Translations under genes and position numbers: made by a program | Origin: Elusimicrobiota bacterium | GTDB taxonomy: Bacteria > Elusimicrobiota > Elusimicrobia > UBA1565 > UBA9628 | Reading direction: 5' to 3' | DNA length: 64,000 bases | Assembly: GCA_027406905.1 (NCBI GenBank) | Contig: DAHZHT010000003.1 | Location: forward strand, 102,613 to 166,612 | Part shown: positions 7,202 to 16,302 of the stretch, piece after piece | How the letters are laid out: the number at the start of each line of letters is the position of its first letter | How positions within the stretch are numbered: the stretch's first letter is position 1 | Notes under the pieces: model-generated | What the model saw: only the letters and a program-made list of their open reading frames with translations | The model's database searches: none | Told to the model about the DNA's origin: nothing

Positions 7202-9199
7202 ATGAGATTTAATCTTAAGTCTCCGTTTAAGCCCGCAGGAGATCAGCCTCAGGCGATAGAAACCTTAACGCGCCGAATTAAAGAGAAGGCGCCAGTTCAG
7301 GTTCTCTTGGGAGTCACGGGCTCCGGCAAGACATTTACGGCGGCCCACGTGATTAATCATCTCAATCGCCCGGCCTTGATTATTTCCCCGAACAAAACCC
7401 TGGCCGCCCAACTTTATAGCGAATTTAAATCGCTATTTCCGGAAAACGCGGTCGAATTTTTTATCTCTTATTATGATTACTATCAGCCGGAAGCCTACGT
7501 TCCCTCAACCGACACCTATATCGAAAAAGATTCCGCGATCAATGATCGAATCGACCGGTTGCGGCTTAAAGCCACCAGCGCTCTCTCATCCCGGAGAGAC
7601 GTCATCGTCATCGCCTCCGTTTCCTGCATTTATAATATCGGCTCTCCGGAAAATTATGAAAAAAGCTCTATTTATATTCAAAAGGGAAAAAAACAAGAGC
7701 GCTCCAAACTTTTGGAACAATTGATCTCCATTCATTATGAGAGAAATGAAGTCGAATTCACCCGCGGAAAATTTAGAGTCAAGGGGGGAACTGTCGACAT
7801 TTTTCCCGCCTATCAAGAAACAGCCTTGCGGATTTCTCTCGACAGCGACCTCATTAAGGATATATGGGAGCTAGATCCGTTGACGGGACGCAAAATCAAA
7901 GAATTGTCGGATGTTTGGATTTATCCCGCCAAGCATTTTGTCACCGATGAAATCAGCCGTTTAAAGGCGCTAAAACTCATCGAAGAGGAGATGAAAGAGC
8001 GCGTCAACGAATTGAATTACAAGGGAAAAAATCTCGAAGCTCAACGTCTTGAGCAGAGAACGCGCTATGACATGGAAATGCTCAAAGAAGTCGGGTTCTG
8101 CCATGGAATTGAGAATTATTCTAGGCATTTGTCGGGCCGGGCACCGGGCGAGCGACCATTTTGCCTTTTGGATTATTTTCCCAAGGACTATCTCCTTTTA
8201 ATCGACGAGTCCCATGTGACCATTCCTCAAATTCGCGGGATGTATGAAGGCGACCGTTCGCGCAAGCAGACCTTGGTTGATTTCGGTTTTAGGCTTCCCT
8301 CGGCCTTGGATAATCGCCCGCTGAAATTCGATGAATTTGAATCTCTCTCCGGCCAAACTATTTTTGTTTCGGCGACTCCGGGGCCATATGAACTCACAAA
8401 ATCCAAAGGCGAAGTCGTGGAACAGATCATCCGCCCGACCGGCCTTATCGATCCTGAAATCATCATCCACTCTTCCGAAGGACAAATGGAAGATTTAACC
8501 GCCCGCGTCCGGGAGAAAGCCAAAAAAGGAGAAAGGAGTCTGGTCACGACCCTCACCAAGAGAACAGCCGAGGACTTGGCGGATTATCTGCTCAGCAAAG
8601 GCTTAAAAGTTCGATATCTCCATTCCGATATCGAACCCCTGGAGAGAATTCAAATCCTGCAAGATCTTCGCCGCGGAGTTTTCGACTGTTTGGTCGGCAT
8701 CAATCTTCTTCGGGAAGGACTGGACCTTCCCGAAGTATCCCTGGTCGCAATCCTCGGCGCGGATCATGAGGGATTTTTAAGGTCGGAAACCACCCTCATT
8801 CAAATCGCCGGGCGCGCGGCGAGGAATGTCGGCAGTTCCGTCATTTTATACGCCGATTCTAAAACCGGATCCATGTCCCGGGCCCTGTCAGAAATGGAAA
8901 GGCGGCGCAAAAAACAGATCGAATATAATAAAAAATTCAACATTACCCCCAAGACCGTCGTTAAAGCGGTCTTGGACCTCGAAGAATTCGAGTCCCAGTC
9001 TAAACGGAACGGTTTATCCTTATTAAAGGAGACGGAAACGCCATTAAGCTCAAAGGATGTACCCATACTCGCCGAAGAAATTGAAAAACGCATGAAAGAA
9101 GCCGCCGAGAATCTCGACTTTGAGACCGCCGCCCTTCTCAGAGATCAGCTTTTTGAGCTTAAAGAAATGTCCGCCTCTAAAAAGGGAGTCCGAAAATGA
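7202..9199 (+). CDS. uvrB: Excinuclease ABC subunit B
   Basis: This 665-residue protein is full length. It has Walker A GVTGSGKTF (about residues 38-46), the beta-hairpin region YYDYYQPEAYVPSTDTYIEKD that inserts between DNA strands, helicase motif II DESHVTIPQ, motif V/VI (EGLDLPEV, QIAGRAARN) and a C-terminal UVR motif that binds UvrC. UvrB is loaded by UvrA at damaged DNA, verifies the lesion and recruits UvrC for nucleotide excision repair. uvrA and uvrC are not in the window. The last codons overlap nadC by 4 bp, starting a long plus-strand run. Confidence 0.97.
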   Translation: MRFNLKSPFKPAGDQPQAIETLTRRIKEKAPVQVLLGVTGSGKTFTAAHVINHLNRPALIISPNKTLAAQLYSEFKSLFPENAVEFFISYYDYYQPEAYVPSTDTYIEKDSAINDRIDRLRLKATSALSSRRDVIVIASVSCIYNIGSPENYEKSSIYIQKGKKQERSKLLEQLISIHYERNEVEFTRGKFRVKGGTVDIFPAYQETALRISLDSDLIKDIWELDPLTGRKIKELSDVWIYPAKHFVTDEISRLKALKLIEEEMKERVNELNYKGKNLEAQRLEQRTRYDMEMLKEVGFCHGIENYSRHLSGRAPGERPFCLLDYFPKDYLLLIDESHVTIPQIRGMYEGDRSRKQTLVDFGFRLPSALDNRPLKFDEFESLSGQTIFVSATPGPYELTKSKGEVVEQIIRPTGLIDPEIIIHSSEGQMEDLTARVREKAKKGERSLVTTLTKRTAEDLADYLLSKGLKVRYLHSDIEPLERIQILQDLRRGVFDCLVGINLLREGLDLPEVSLVAILGADHEGFLRSETTLIQIAGRAARNVGSSVILYADSKTGSMSRALSEMERRRKKQIEYNKKFNITPKTVVKAVLDLEEFESQSKRNGLSLLKETETPLSSKDVPILAEEIEKRMKEAAENLDFETAALLRDQLFELKEMSASKKGVRK

Positions 9200-10023
9200 A
9201 AGCCCCATCATGGTTAATCAAAGAATCTCTGCGGGAAGACCTAGGCAAAAACGGAGATTTAACGACCCGGTTTTTTGTCCCGCCAAACTCAAAAATATCG
9301 GGCTCGATCATTTTAAAGGCCGACGGGGTCATCTGCGGAACTGAAATAGCCCGGCAGGTTTTTCAGAAAGTTGACCCTTCCGCGCGATTTAAAATTATAA
9401 TTCAAGACGGTCAATACGCGAAATCAGGCCAAAAAATCGCCCAAATAAACGGCTCGCCAAAAATATTAACGGCGGAGAGAACCGCCCTTAATTTCCTCCA
9501 ACATTTGTCGGGGATCGCGACTTTAACAAGGCAATTCGTCGAACAAACAAGGCAAACCAAGGTTAAAATTTACGACACGCGCAAAACCCTTCCGGGGTGG
9601 AGACTTCTTGAAAAATACGCGGTGAGATGCGGTGGGGGAAAAAACCACAGAATCGGGCTCTATGACATGGTCTTACTCAAAGACAATCATTGGGAATTTG
9701 GCTCTTTAAAAAGCGGCTTGTCTCGACTCAAGAAAAAATATCCCAAAATCCCGGTTGAAATCGAAGCCGATCGGCTCAGCCGCGTTCAAGCCGCCCTGAC
9801 TCTCAAACCCGACATGATCTTGCTCGACAATATGACCCCAGATCAAATCAAAAACGCCATTCAAATGATTCGCGCATCTTCAAAGAAAATTCAAATCGAG
9901 ATTTCCGGAGGAGTCAATCTCCAAAACGTCCGCGCGCTCGCCCAATTAGGGCCCAACCGGATTTCGATCGGGCGCATCACCCATAGCGCCGGGGCTCTGG
10001 ACATGAGCTTAGAGGTCCAATGA
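9196..10023 (+). CDS. nadC: Nicotinate-nucleotide pyrophosphorylase (quinolinate phosphoribosyltransferase)
   Basis: This 275-residue enzyme makes nicotinate mononucleotide from quinolinate and PRPP in de novo NAD synthesis. The QPRTase active-site block is intact: ERTALNFLQHLSGIAT, the DTRKTLPGWR motif, then KYAVRCGGGKNHRIGLYDMVLLKDNH. Later strands carry the EIEADRL, ILLDNM and EISGGV barrel motifs and a C-terminal ISIGRITHS phosphate-binding loop. Length matches the family. Its ATG overlaps the uvrB stop and its stop overlaps birA, so translation is probably coupled. Confidence 0.96.
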   Translation: MKAPSWLIKESLREDLGKNGDLTTRFFVPPNSKISGSIILKADGVICGTEIARQVFQKVDPSARFKIIIQDGQYAKSGQKIAQINGSPKILTAERTALNFLQHLSGIATLTRQFVEQTRQTKVKIYDTRKTLPGWRLLEKYAVRCGGGKNHRIGLYDMVLLKDNHWEFGSLKSGLSRLKKKYPKIPVEIEADRLSRVQAALTLKPDMILLDNMTPDQIKNAIQMIRASSKKIQIEISGGVNLQNVRALAQLGPNRISIGRITHSAGALDMSLEVQ

Positions 10024-10571
10024 ACAAAGTTAAAGCATCTTTTCCGGGAATCGCGCGATTAGTCTATGCCGAAGAGATGGAATCCACTCAAAATACCGCC
10101 AAGGCTTTGGCCGAAACAGGGGCCGAACACGGAACATTGGTTTGGGCGAGAACACAAAAGGCCGGTCGCGGACGAATGGAGAGAAACTGGGAATCGCCGG
10201 AGGGCGGGCTTTATTTTTCACTCATTTTAAGACCAAAGATTTCACCCTTGGTCTTGGCGCGGCTTAGCCTCAAAACGGCGCAAGAGGTTTCCACCGCTCT
10301 TTTAGAAGCCGCTTCTCTTAAAACAAGAATCAAGCCTCCGAACGATATTTACGCGAAAGAAGGGAAAATTTGGAAAAAGATTTCCGGAATTCTCATTGAA
10401 GCCGCGGGAAACGAGACGAGTCTTTTTTGGCTGGTGATCGGCATCGGCATCAATGTCAACAATCAACCGCGACTAGAATCCGCCACTAGTCTAAAAATTC
10501 TGACCGGAAAAGAATGGGAATTAGAAAAAATCTTAACCCAAGTCCTCAAAGAAATGCAAAAATCTAAATGA
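10020..10571 (+). CDS. birA: Biotin-[acetyl-CoA-carboxylase] ligase (catalytic domain only)
   Basis: This 183-residue protein covers the BirA/LPL-A/B catalytic core: ESTQNTAK near the N-terminus, the biotin-adenylate loop GRGRMERNW, GGLYFSLIL, the KPPNDIY strand and ISGILIEA, then GIGINVN. There is no N-terminal helix-turn-helix, so it is a class I ligase that attaches biotin but should not repress biotin genes. It is also short at the C-terminus. The loop is usually GRGRxGRxW; here the second Gly is Glu, a modest departure. It overlaps both neighbours by 4 bp. Confidence 0.9.
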   Translation: MNKVKASFPGIARLVYAEEMESTQNTAKALAETGAEHGTLVWARTQKAGRGRMERNWESPEGGLYFSLILRPKISPLVLARLSLKTAQEVSTALLEAASLKTRIKPPNDIYAKEGKIWKKISGILIEAAGNETSLFWLVIGIGINVNNQPRLESATSLKILTGKEWELEKILTQVLKEMQKSK

Positions 10572-12082
10572 TGCCCCACGCCCTCTTAATCTCCATTATC
10601 TTAATTTCCATTAACGCTCTCTTTGTGCTGATGGAATATGCCTTGGTCAGGGTTCGGCCTTCTCTTCTTGAGGTCTTATCCAAGCGCGGAAACTCAAAGG
10701 CTCTCAGGGTCATTGAGATGCAAAAAAAGCTCGATCATTATCTCGCGGCCATTCAGCTAGGGATGACCTTGATCGCGATAGCGCTAGGGTGGATCGCCCA
10801 ACCGGAATTGGCGGCGTTAATCGCGCGCCATATCCGCGCTCATTCCTGGATTCCCCTGGGGCCTCAGGCGCTAACAGCTCTTTCCCTGGCCGGAGCCTTG
10901 GCTTTTCTGACCTGGCTTCATGTTTTGTTCGGCGAACTTTTGCCCCGCGGAGTCGCGCTTCAAAAATCCGAGCCGATCGCTCTCTGGGGGGCTCTTCCCC
11001 TCAAACTTTTCGCCAATCTATTTCGATGGCCTATCGCCTTTATGTCGTTTTGTTCCATGAGCGCTTTGAAAATTCTAGGTCTCAAGCCTGCCGGTGAAAA
11101 TGAGCCTATCGTCGGAGAAGAAGAAATGAGGGTTCTTCTCTACTCAACGCAAGAAAAGGGCTCTATTCCTATCGAGCGCCTGCTTTTAATCGAAAATCTA
11201 TTCAATATCGGGCAGACGACCGTCGCTGAAACGATGACTCCAAAAACGGAGATCGCGGCTCTTTACATCGACAAAAGCTGGAAAGAAAACCTCCAGACAA
11301 TTCAAGAAAGAAGCTACTCACGATATCCCCTTTGCTACCAGGACCTCGATAACCCTATCGGCATTATTCATATTAAAGACATCTTTCTGCGCGAAAGCTT
11401 AAGCCCGCCGGACCTCAACGCCTTAAAAAGAAACATTAGTTTTGTTTCTGAATCCGACCCCTTGGATAAGTTTTTAAAAACATTCCCCGACAGGGGCATC
11501 CATTTGGCCTTGGTTAAAAATCAACAGGGCCGCATTGCCGGGCTCATCACTCTTGAAGATATCGTCGAAGAATTAATCGGGGAGGTTAAAGACGAGTTCG
11601 ACCGCGGGGCGGTATGGTCCTTGATGGATTCTTTGTCTCTGCCCGCAATAGCGGTCGGGGTCGAGGCCTTGGACCGCAAAGCGGCAATCGCCGCGCTATC
11701 GAAGGTTCTATCCAACGCCCACCCGGAGTTTGACGCGCGAAAGATTTTTGACGCCGCCTGGGAAAGAGAACTTAAATTCTCGTCCGGACTCGGAAAGGGA
11801 ATCGCGTTTCCCCACGCGAGACTCCCGGAATTAAAAGCCCCAATGATTGCGGTCGCCAAATTCTCAAAACCGGTATTCTTCCCCTCTCCAGACCATGTTC
11901 CGGTTCGCCTGGCCTTTCTGATTTTAACCCCGACTTCAATTCCGGTCTTTCAATTGAAAATTCTAAGCCGACTAGCGACCTTGGTTTTCAACGAGGGGCT
12001 TCGCAAAACCCTCTTTGCCGCCAAAACCTCCGAAGCCCTCTTTGAAGCCCTTTCAGCCGCCGACACCCTGACCGCAAATTAA
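10568..12082 (+). CDS. DUF21-CBS transporter-like protein fused to a PTS EIIA domain
   Basis: This 504-residue protein begins with a DUF21/CNNM membrane domain of about four helices (residues 1-180, including LFVLMEYALVRVRPS and FGELLPRGVAL). Two CBS motifs follow (about 210-335: TVAETMTPKTEIAAL, GIIHIKDIF, GLITLEDIVEELIGEV). CorC/TlyC proteins normally end in a CorC_HlyC domain. Here the C-terminal 150 residues instead resemble a PtsN-type EIIA domain, with a candidate phospho-histidine at about residue 416 in GIAFPHAR. This suggests a magnesium or cation exporter whose activity responds to phosphotransfer. Overlaps birA by 4 bp. Confidence 0.85.
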   Translation: MMPHALLISIILISINALFVLMEYALVRVRPSLLEVLSKRGNSKALRVIEMQKKLDHYLAAIQLGMTLIAIALGWIAQPELAALIARHIRAHSWIPLGPQALTALSLAGALAFLTWLHVLFGELLPRGVALQKSEPIALWGALPLKLFANLFRWPIAFMSFCSMSALKILGLKPAGENEPIVGEEEMRVLLYSTQEKGSIPIERLLLIENLFNIGQTTVAETMTPKTEIAALYIDKSWKENLQTIQERSYSRYPLCYQDLDNPIGIIHIKDIFLRESLSPPDLNALKRNISFVSESDPLDKFLKTFPDRGIHLALVKNQQGRIAGLITLEDIVEELIGEVKDEFDRGAVWSLMDSLSLPAIAVGVEALDRKAAIAALSKVLSNAHPEFDARKIFDAAWERELKFSSGLGKGIAFPHARLPELKAPMIAVAKFSKPVFFPSPDHVPVRLAFLILTPTSIPVFQLKILSRLATLVFNEGLRKTLFAAKTSEALFEALSAADTLTAN

Positions 12083-12110
12083 TCCTTGCGGATATTGGTA
12101 TTATTACCTT

Positions 12111-13124
12111 ATGCGGGATCGTTTTTTGCGGGCGTGCCGTAAAGAAAAGGTGGACCGGGTTCCGGTCTGGTTTATGCGCCAGGCAGGGCGATACATGAAA
12201 GAGTATCGGCATCTGAGAAAAAGATATTCCATCCTCGAAATCGCTAAAACCCCTAAACTCGCTTCTGCGGTGACTCTTCAGCCGATTAAGGCCTTTCCTC
12301 TCGATGCCGCAATCATTTTTTCCGATATTTTAATCCCCCTAGAACCGATGGGAATTAAAATAGAGTTTTCTCCCAAGCCCAATATCAAAAACCCCATTAA
12401 GCGCCCTTCTTGTTTAAACAGACTGAAGGATTTTAAGGTCAATGAAAAATTAGCTTTTGTCGGAGAAGCGATTGAAAAAACAGTTCCGAAGCTGGAGGGG
12501 CTTCCATTAATCGGTTTTTCGGCGGCGCCTTTTACCTTGGCCAGCTATCTCATCGAAGGCGGGCCCTCCAAGGATTTCCTAAAGACTAAAATCTTCATGC
12601 ATCAGCACCCCGAGGCATGGGATTCTTTGATGGAGAAATTAGTCCGGGTTCTGTCGGATTATCTCAAGCTTCAAGCTTTATCTGGAGCTAGGGTTCTTCA
12701 AATTTTTGACAGTTGGATCGGAGCGCTGTCGCCGGATGATTACCGCAATTACGTTAAACCCCATTCCCGGCGCTTGATTCAAAACGCTCAAAAAGCCCAG
12801 GTTCCAGTCATTCATTTCGGCACCGGACAATCGGGATTCTTGGAAGATTTTTCCGAGGCGGGGGGAAATGTCATCGGGATCGATTGGAGAATCGACATCC
12901 AAGACGCTTTTCGGAAAATTGGAGATAGAGCCTTGCAGGGAAATCTAGATCCGTCTCTTCTTTTATGCGACAGCCAAAGCCTTAGAAAAGGGGTTGACTC
13001 TATTCTCAAGAAAGCGGGAACGAAAAGGGGATTTATTTTTAATATCGGGCACGGCCTATTTCCTCAAACCGACCCCAAAAAAGTTAAAGAAGTTATTGAG
13101 AGGGTCCATTCTTTCCATGGATAA
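12111..13124 (+). CDS. hemE: Uroporphyrinogen decarboxylase
   Basis: This 337-residue enzyme converts uroporphyrinogen III to coproporphyrinogen III in tetrapyrrole synthesis. Both URO-D signatures are present: VPVWFMRQAGRYMKEYR near the N-terminus and GFSAAPFTLASYLIEGG in the middle. The catalytic-cleft Asp sits in FSDILIPLEPMG, and the C-terminus shows NIGHGLFPQTDPKKV. Length is normal. Its final 8 bp overlap the start of hemY, which suggests one haem operon segment; other haem genes are outside the window. Confidence 0.97.
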   Translation: MRDRFLRACRKEKVDRVPVWFMRQAGRYMKEYRHLRKRYSILEIAKTPKLASAVTLQPIKAFPLDAAIIFSDILIPLEPMGIKIEFSPKPNIKNPIKRPSCLNRLKDFKVNEKLAFVGEAIEKTVPKLEGLPLIGFSAAPFTLASYLIEGGPSKDFLKTKIFMHQHPEAWDSLMEKLVRVLSDYLKLQALSGARVLQIFDSWIGALSPDDYRNYVKPHSRRLIQNAQKAQVPVIHFGTGQSGFLEDFSEAGGNVIGIDWRIDIQDAFRKIGDRALQGNLDPSLLLCDSQSLRKGVDSILKKAGTKRGFIFNIGHGLFPQTDPKKVKEVIERVHSFHG

Positions 13125-14580
13125 TCCGAACAAATCCCCGCGGAAAATCGTCGTCATTGGAGCGGGAATTTCAGGGCTTTCCTGCGCCTATAGAATCAAT
13201 CAGTTAGCGGAGAAAACCGGGCTTAAAATCGAGATTTCCGTTCTTGAAGCCTCTCCCCGAGCGGGAGGGAAAATTATCACCGACCGTTCCGGAGGAATTC
13301 TCACTGAGGGAGGCCCGGACAGCTTTCTCACCCTCAAGCCCGAAGCCGAAAATTTGGTCAAGGAACTTGGGCTTGAAAAAGATTTAATTCCAGCCAACCA
13401 AAAACTCTCAAGGGTTTGGATCAACGACAAAAACAAACTTTATCCTCTCCCTAAGGGAACCGGCCTGATTCCTTCAAAAATCATTCCGTTTCTTTTTTCC
13501 AATCTTCTGAGTTTCAGCGGGCGATTGCGGGTCATCGCGGAACCCTGGGTAAGCCCAAAACTGGGAGATGAAGACGAGTCCTTGGCTTCCTTTATTTCCC
13601 GGAGGATGGGACCTGAATTTCTTCAAAAAATAGCCGATCCGATTTTATCCGGAATCTACGCCGCCCCTTCGGAACAAATCAGCCTTCTCTCCACATTCCC
13701 GCATTTACGGGAAATGGAAAAGCGCGGCGGAATTTTTCAATCTCTCTCCAAGTCAAAGCCGGGTAAAATCGTTTTTGCGACTCTTAAAGACGGGCTTTCA
13801 AGCCTTTCAAACGCTCTCGCCCAAAATCTGCCTGGCAAGGCCTTAAAAAGAGATTCTCCCGTTCTTGCCATTCAACGGGAACACCGAGGGTGGGCTGTTA
13901 AAACTTCCCGTGAAAATTTTTTGGCCGACAGCGTCATCTTGGCCGTGCCCGCTAATTCGGCGTCTCTTTTATGCGCCGATTTTTCGCCGGAGATATCCTC
14001 CGCCTTATCTGAAATTCCGTTTACCAGCAGCGTCGTCGTCAATCTCGTCTATTCCCGGAAATCGGTGAAACACTCTTTAAAAGGATACGGGTTTGTCTCC
14101 GTTCAAAACGGCTCTTCTTTAATGGCCGCCACTTTTAGCTCATCTAAGTTTCCCCATCGCTCAAATTCCGACAAGGCCCTGATTCGAGTCTTCTTTAGGG
14201 AAAAATCTCCATCGGGCGAAGAATTAATCTCCAAAAATGAAGATGAGATCGCGAAAATAGCGCATCAAGAATTAGCTCCGGTTCTAGGCCTTCGCGCAAT
14301 CCCCGAAGAATTTCGAGTTTACAAATGGATGAAGGCCCACCCGGTCTATTGCGTTGGACACGGCCTGCGGATGAAAAGAATAGAATCTTGCTTAAAAGAC
14401 CTGCCGGGCATTTTTCTTGCGGGATCGTCTTATTACGGGATCGGCCTACCCGACTGCATCCGCTCGGGACAAAAAGCGGCGGAAGAATCCGTTCAATTCT
14501 TGAAAAATCGCCACAATAAAAACCCTTATGTCCTGCAATCCATGGAGGCCTCGCCATCATGCTCACCCACGCGCAACTAA
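13117..14580 (+). CDS. hemY: Protoporphyrinogen/coproporphyrinogen oxidase, FAD-dependent
   Basis: The 487-residue protein starts at the ATG at 13117 because the Rossmann FAD motif IVVIGAGISGLSCAYRIN follows 10 residues later. It also has the family motifs GGKIITDRSGGILTEGGPDSF and, near the C-terminus, IFLAGSSYYGIGLPDCIRSG. This is the oxygen-dependent HemY/HemG family that oxidises the porphyrinogen ring. Sequence alone does not tell a protoporphyrinogen oxidase from a coproporphyrinogen oxidase of the coproporphyrin branch. It overlaps hemE by 8 bp and mgtC by 22 bp. Confidence 0.93.
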   Translation: MDNPNKSPRKIVVIGAGISGLSCAYRINQLAEKTGLKIEISVLEASPRAGGKIITDRSGGILTEGGPDSFLTLKPEAENLVKELGLEKDLIPANQKLSRVWINDKNKLYPLPKGTGLIPSKIIPFLFSNLLSFSGRLRVIAEPWVSPKLGDEDESLASFISRRMGPEFLQKIADPILSGIYAAPSEQISLLSTFPHLREMEKRGGIFQSLSKSKPGKIVFATLKDGLSSLSNALAQNLPGKALKRDSPVLAIQREHRGWAVKTSRENFLADSVILAVPANSASLLCADFSPEISSALSEIPFTSSVVVNLVYSRKSVKHSLKGYGFVSVQNGSSLMAATFSSSKFPHRSNSDKALIRVFFREKSPSGEELISKNEDEIAKIAHQELAPVLGLRAIPEEFRVYKWMKAHPVYCVGHGLRMKRIESCLKDLPGIFLAGSSYYGIGLPDCIRSGQKAAEESVQFLKNRHNKNPYVLQSMEASPSCSPTRN

Positions 14581-15260
14581 TTCTTCGCATCGCCGTAGCG
14601 ACAGGTCTTGGCGGAATTATCGGATATGAAAGAGACCTGCATAGCCGACATGCGGGACTGAGAACCCACATCATCGTCGCGATGGCGGCCGCCACATTCA
14701 TGGTCGTATCCGCGCATTTTATGTTTTACCAGGGATATTTAGACTCGACAAAGCACCTCGACATCGACACCTCTCGAATCGCGGCCTCGGTTGTTTCCGG
14801 CGTCGGTTTTATCGCCGGAGGCACCATTCTCAGAACGGGATTGACGATTCAAGGGCTAACCACCGCGGCCGGATTGTGGCTGGTGACCGCCATCGGGCTT
14901 TGCGCCGGAGCCGGAATGTTCGTCGAGAGTTTCGCCGTTACCTTAATGGGATTTATCGCCTTATCGGTCTTAAGATTTCTAGAGGACAGAAACGTCAAAT
15001 GGCTTAGAAGAAGCGTCTTTCTAGTCATGAACGACGGCGCCGATAGAGCCAATCAAATTACGAGTCTATTAAAGGGCATCGGGGCCCGAGTTTATGATTT
15101 CGATTACGCCAAAGAATTCGAGGGAAGCCAAGTTACGATTTCTTTCGACGTAACTTTCCCCATCGCTTTTGGAGTCGACAGCCTCATCGCCCTTTTGGAA
15201 AGGCAAGAAGGAATGCGCCAGGTCCGGGTCAAATTCCACAAAGACCCTCACTTTATTTAA
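14559..15260 (+). CDS. mgtC: MgtC/SapB family membrane protein
   Basis: This 233-residue protein has the MgtC membrane domain of about four to five helices: GGIIGYERDLHSRHAGLRTHIIV at its start, then VVSGVGFIAGGTILR and GLTTAAGLWLVTAIGLCAG. A C-terminal cytosolic domain of about 85 residues resembles the ACT-like tail of MgtC proteins. MgtC is linked to growth at low magnesium and to control of the F1Fo ATPase in pathogens; the role in this organism is unknown. Its start overlaps the hemY 3' end and rlmN begins 13 bp after its stop. Confidence 0.9.
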   Translation: MLTHAQLILRIAVATGLGGIIGYERDLHSRHAGLRTHIIVAMAAATFMVVSAHFMFYQGYLDSTKHLDIDTSRIAASVVSGVGFIAGGTILRTGLTIQGLTTAAGLWLVTAIGLCAGAGMFVESFAVTLMGFIALSVLRFLEDRNVKWLRRSVFLVMNDGADRANQITSLLKGIGARVYDFDYAKEFEGSQVTISFDVTFPIAFGVDSLIALLERQEGMRQVRVKFHKDPHFI

Positions 15261-15273
15261 ACCCCTCAACTCA

Positions 15274-16302
15274 ATGGACTGGGAAAAAACTCGAGAATTA
15301 ATCAAGGAATTGGGGGAGCCCGCCTACAGAGCCGAGCAACTGCGCAAGCCCGTCTTTGAAGAGGGGGTTTCTTCCTATGGCGAAATTTCCACCTGGCCTG
15401 AACCGTTAAAAGAGAAGATGGAAAAGAAATCCCAAATTCTAAGCCTTCATCTCAAGGAGATGACGGTTTCCCAAGACCAAAGATGTCGAAAAGCGGTTTT
15501 GGAATGCCGCGACGGCAAGATGATAGAGACCGTGTTATTGCGTCCCTCGGAAGCGCGCTGGACCGCTTGTATCTCTTCCCAGGTCGGTTGCGCGGTGGGC
15601 TGCCCTTTTTGCGCGACCGGGCAGATGGGAATCAAGCGCAATCTCTCGTCCGAGGAAATCACCGACCAAGCGCTTTTTTGGCGGCAGTTTATGAGGCAAG
15701 AAAAAATAGAAGGACGCCTCAGCCATGTCGTCTATATGGGAATGGGGGAACCTTTTTCCAACTATGAACAGGTTTCCAAAAGCCTCAAGATTTTAATGGA
15801 CCAAAACCTGTTTAATTTAGCGGCCCGGCATATCTCCGTTTCGACATCGGGAATCGCCCCTAAAATAGAGGCGTTCGCGGAAGATTTTCCCCAAGTCAAT
15901 TTCGCCCTTTCTCTTCATGCCGCCGATGACAAACTCCGCGACTCCCTGGTCCCAGTCAACAAAGCCTATCCATTGGAAAAAATTCGAGAATCCCTAAAAA
16001 AATATTTGCAAAAATCATCGCGCAAAATTTTTCTTGAGTATATTCTTCTCAAAGGGACTAACGATAGGGCCCAAGACGCGGAAAATCTCATTCGTTTTGT
16101 CCGCTCCGTCGGGCCGCTTGAGTTATTGCATGTCAATCTCATAATCTTTAATCAGACCGACTCTCCTTTTAAGGCGACGGCGGAAAAAGACGCGCGAATA
16201 TTTCAAAAGAAAATTATGAACGCCAAAATTCATTCGACAATCCGGCAAAATCTGGGGCGCGATATCGACGGCGCATGCGGACAGCTTATTTTCAAACAAT
16301 GA
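15274..16302 (+). CDS. rlmN: 23S rRNA (adenine2503-C2)-methyltransferase, radical SAM
   Basis: The 342-residue enzyme has the radical-SAM CxxxCxxC cluster at Cys106, Cys110 and Cys113 (CAVGCPFCATGQMG), preceded by SQVG, and an N-terminal HhH-like domain. The active-site Cys is in the C-terminal GRDIDGACGQL. It methylates A2503 of 23S rRNA and A37 of some tRNAs. The ATG at 15274 is chosen because upstream codons overlap mgtC and match nothing in the family. The stop overlaps the tldD start by ATGA. Confidence 0.96.
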   Translation: MDWEKTRELIKELGEPAYRAEQLRKPVFEEGVSSYGEISTWPEPLKEKMEKKSQILSLHLKEMTVSQDQRCRKAVLECRDGKMIETVLLRPSEARWTACISSQVGCAVGCPFCATGQMGIKRNLSSEEITDQALFWRQFMRQEKIEGRLSHVVYMGMGEPFSNYEQVSKSLKILMDQNLFNLAARHISVSTSGIAPKIEAFAEDFPQVNFALSLHAADDKLRDSLVPVNKAYPLEKIRESLKKYLQKSSRKIFLEYILLKGTNDRAQDAENLIRFVRSVGPLELLHVNLIIFNQTDSPFKATAEKDARIFQKKIMNAKIHSTIRQNLGRDIDGACGQLIFKQ

